Shown piece by piece: positions 63,401-64,000 of a stretch of DNA of 64,000 nucleotides. Below the pieces are notes generated by a model, which did not search any database, was not told the DNA's origin, and worked only from the letters and a program-made list of their open reading frames with translations. This stretch comes from Thermodesulfobacterium thermophilum DSM 1276. Lineage in GTDB: Bacteria; Desulfobacterota; Thermodesulfobacteria; Thermodesulfobacteriales; Thermodesulfobacteriaceae. Made by a program: the position numbers and the translations under genes. The stretch is from assembly GCF_000421605.1 (NCBI RefSeq), contig NZ_ATXI01000010.1, positions 22,278 to 86,277 of the forward strand, in the 5' to 3' direction. How positions within the stretch are numbered: the stretch's first letter is position 1; each line of letters starts with the position of its first letter.

Positions 63401-63490
63401 GTATCAGTAATTACAAAAAATCTTTGAGATGTATGACGTTGGTTTTATTTTTTTAGCAAAAAACAACATAAAAATTGTAGGAGGGAAACG

Positions 63491-63694
63491 ATGTCAGACA
63501 TGATGGAAGATGAAAGGATGCGATGGCACCAGAAACTAACTGAGATAATCTATGTATTGTATGCATTATCACTGTTAGTAGGTATTACAGGTATAGTAGC
63601 AATCGTGATGAACTACATCAAAAGACAAGATGTTAAAGGTACTTACTTGGAGAGCCATTTTCGTTGGCAAATTCGCACATTTTGGTTTACCTTG
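63491..63694 (+). pseudogene. Small membrane protein (DUF4870-like) cut by an IS256-family element
   Basis: From ATG 63491 the first 68 codons encode a polar start (EDERMRWHQKLTEI), one membrane helix (about 20-41), then YIKRQDVKGTYLESHFRWQI and RTFWFTL. This pattern of a helix followed by a TYLESHFRWQIRTFW block is typical of small multi-helix membrane proteins of the COG3671/DUF4870 type, which go on for two or more helices. Here the match stops at codon 68 and the frame runs on to 63763 through transposon-like sequence giving a basic, unrelated tail. So the gene seems truncated by insertion near 63694. Promoter and ribosome site are intact, so a 90-residue hybrid may be made. Confidence 0.7.
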
Positions 63695-64000
63695 AGACAC
63701 TTGTCAAGAGAATTGTGTCTCCTTATAAAATCTCTTCACAAACATTTGCCTCAATTCGTATAAAGCAGACTTAATTAAAGGAAGTGGTTTTTGCCATCTC
63801 GTTTTCTGAATCCGACTTACTGTTATGTATATCGCAACCTCTGCTGTCTTGATTGATTGAAAATATCCCCCTGTATTTACCCTTATCAGCTCTATCCTGC
63901 TATTTATATTCTCAACCACATTCGTCGTGTATATATACCTCCTCACCCCCTCAGGATATTTCTTATAAACAAAATAATGTTCCTTCTTTTTCAAAAGTCC
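63694..64000 (-). mobile_element. IS256-family insertion sequence, one end, runs off the window
   Basis: The end of an IS element inserted into the small membrane-protein gene. Outer bases GAGACAC (63694-63700) and a GTGTCTC at 63715-63721 form a short inverted repeat just outside and across the transposase stop (63704). The transposase frame continues to the window edge. The other end, target duplication and full length cannot be seen. Confidence 0.75.
63704..64000 (-). CDS. IS256-family (Mutator-type) transposase, C-terminal part
   Basis: About 96 residues of the C-terminal end, continuing beyond the window. The segment TTNVVENINSRIELIRVNTGGYF with the Glu of the DDE triad in NVVEN, then VAIYITVSRIQKTRWQKPL, is typical of the IS256/Mutator transposase tail. 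No stop or frameshift is seen in this portion. An ATG at 63994 is internal, not the real start. The rest of the gene lies past base 64000. Confidence 0.85.
   Translation of the reverse strand, partial: GLLKKKEHYFVYKKYPEGVRRYIYTTNVVENINSRIELIRVNTGGYFQSIKTAEVAIYITVSRIQKTRWQKPLPLIKSALYELRQMFVKRFYKETQFS

Overview
The window reads as chromosomal DNA of an AT-rich, Gram-negative, probably anaerobic thermophile. The best guess is a Thermodesulfobacteriota-like sulfate reducer; this is inferred from gene content, not from a marker search. Gram-negative signs are LptFG, TonB/ExbBD, lipoproteins and KhpA/MltB-type envelope genes. Thermophile signs are Lys/Glu-rich proteins and a branched-chain polyamine synthase with the GDDD motif. 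Anaerobe signs are the NrfHA nitrite reductase, a siroheme-decarboxylase-like protein and an archaeal-type PEP carboxylase. Gene density is high, most genes sit in short operons with ATGA-type overlaps, and nearly everything is core metabolism or information processing.

Layout. 1-6900 (+): lptF (5' cut)-lptG, acpP-fabF-rpiB-acpS-nnr, a PilZ protein and a prepilin peptidase. 6904-10023 (-): siroheme-decarboxylase-like gene, DUF4390 and an NtrY-like kinase. 10355-12664 (+): exbB-exbD-tonB and a nuclease lipoprotein. 12661-15175 (-): ribBA-serS. 15278-18722 (+): murJ, phosphomannomutase, DciA-like. 18761-29283 (-): a Lys/Ala-rich exported peptide, a broken nitronate monooxygenase, nadA, PHP, pyrG, M24 peptidase, MltB, aconitase, an unknown gene and ispD. 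29354-30448 (+): aroC. 30466-32513 (-): PEP carboxylase, DUF4911, cold-shock protein. 32742-38440 (+): MFS, hybrid kinase, Xer recombinase, nrfHA. 38453-39040 (-): DJ-1/PfpI. 39182-47975 (+): initiator tRNA, bpsA, efp, two unknown genes, a GGDEF gene with an internal stop, Trm112-like, DUF4416, moaA, a RicT-like PSP1 protein and metG. 47987-58005 (-): HIT, a two-subunit biotin carboxylase, trmD fusion-rimM-khpA-rpsP-ffh, and a MepK/LdtD pair. 58174-61009 (+): epimerase, class II aldolase, hemL. 60999-63299 (-): lysA-queA. 63491 to the end: a small membrane-protein gene cut by an IS256-family element that runs off the window.

The most interesting points are these. (1) Two otherwise intact genes each have a single in-frame stop: nitronate monooxygenase (TGA at 19593-19595) and a GGDEF protein (TAA at 41739-41741). 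(2) A sigma-54-like promoter with tandem palindromic upstream sites precedes a tiny basic exported peptide. (3) A polyamine synthase gene abuts efp and two unknown genes. (4) TrmD is fused to a second RNA methyltransferase domain. (5) The two-subunit biotin carboxylase has altered family motifs. (6) NrfA carries substitutions at its calcium site (Thr and Arg) and lies behind an FNR/HcpR-type box. (7) Two divergent promoters share one inverted repeat beside lysA. I see no CRISPR array, phage, defence island or clearly new multi-gene system.
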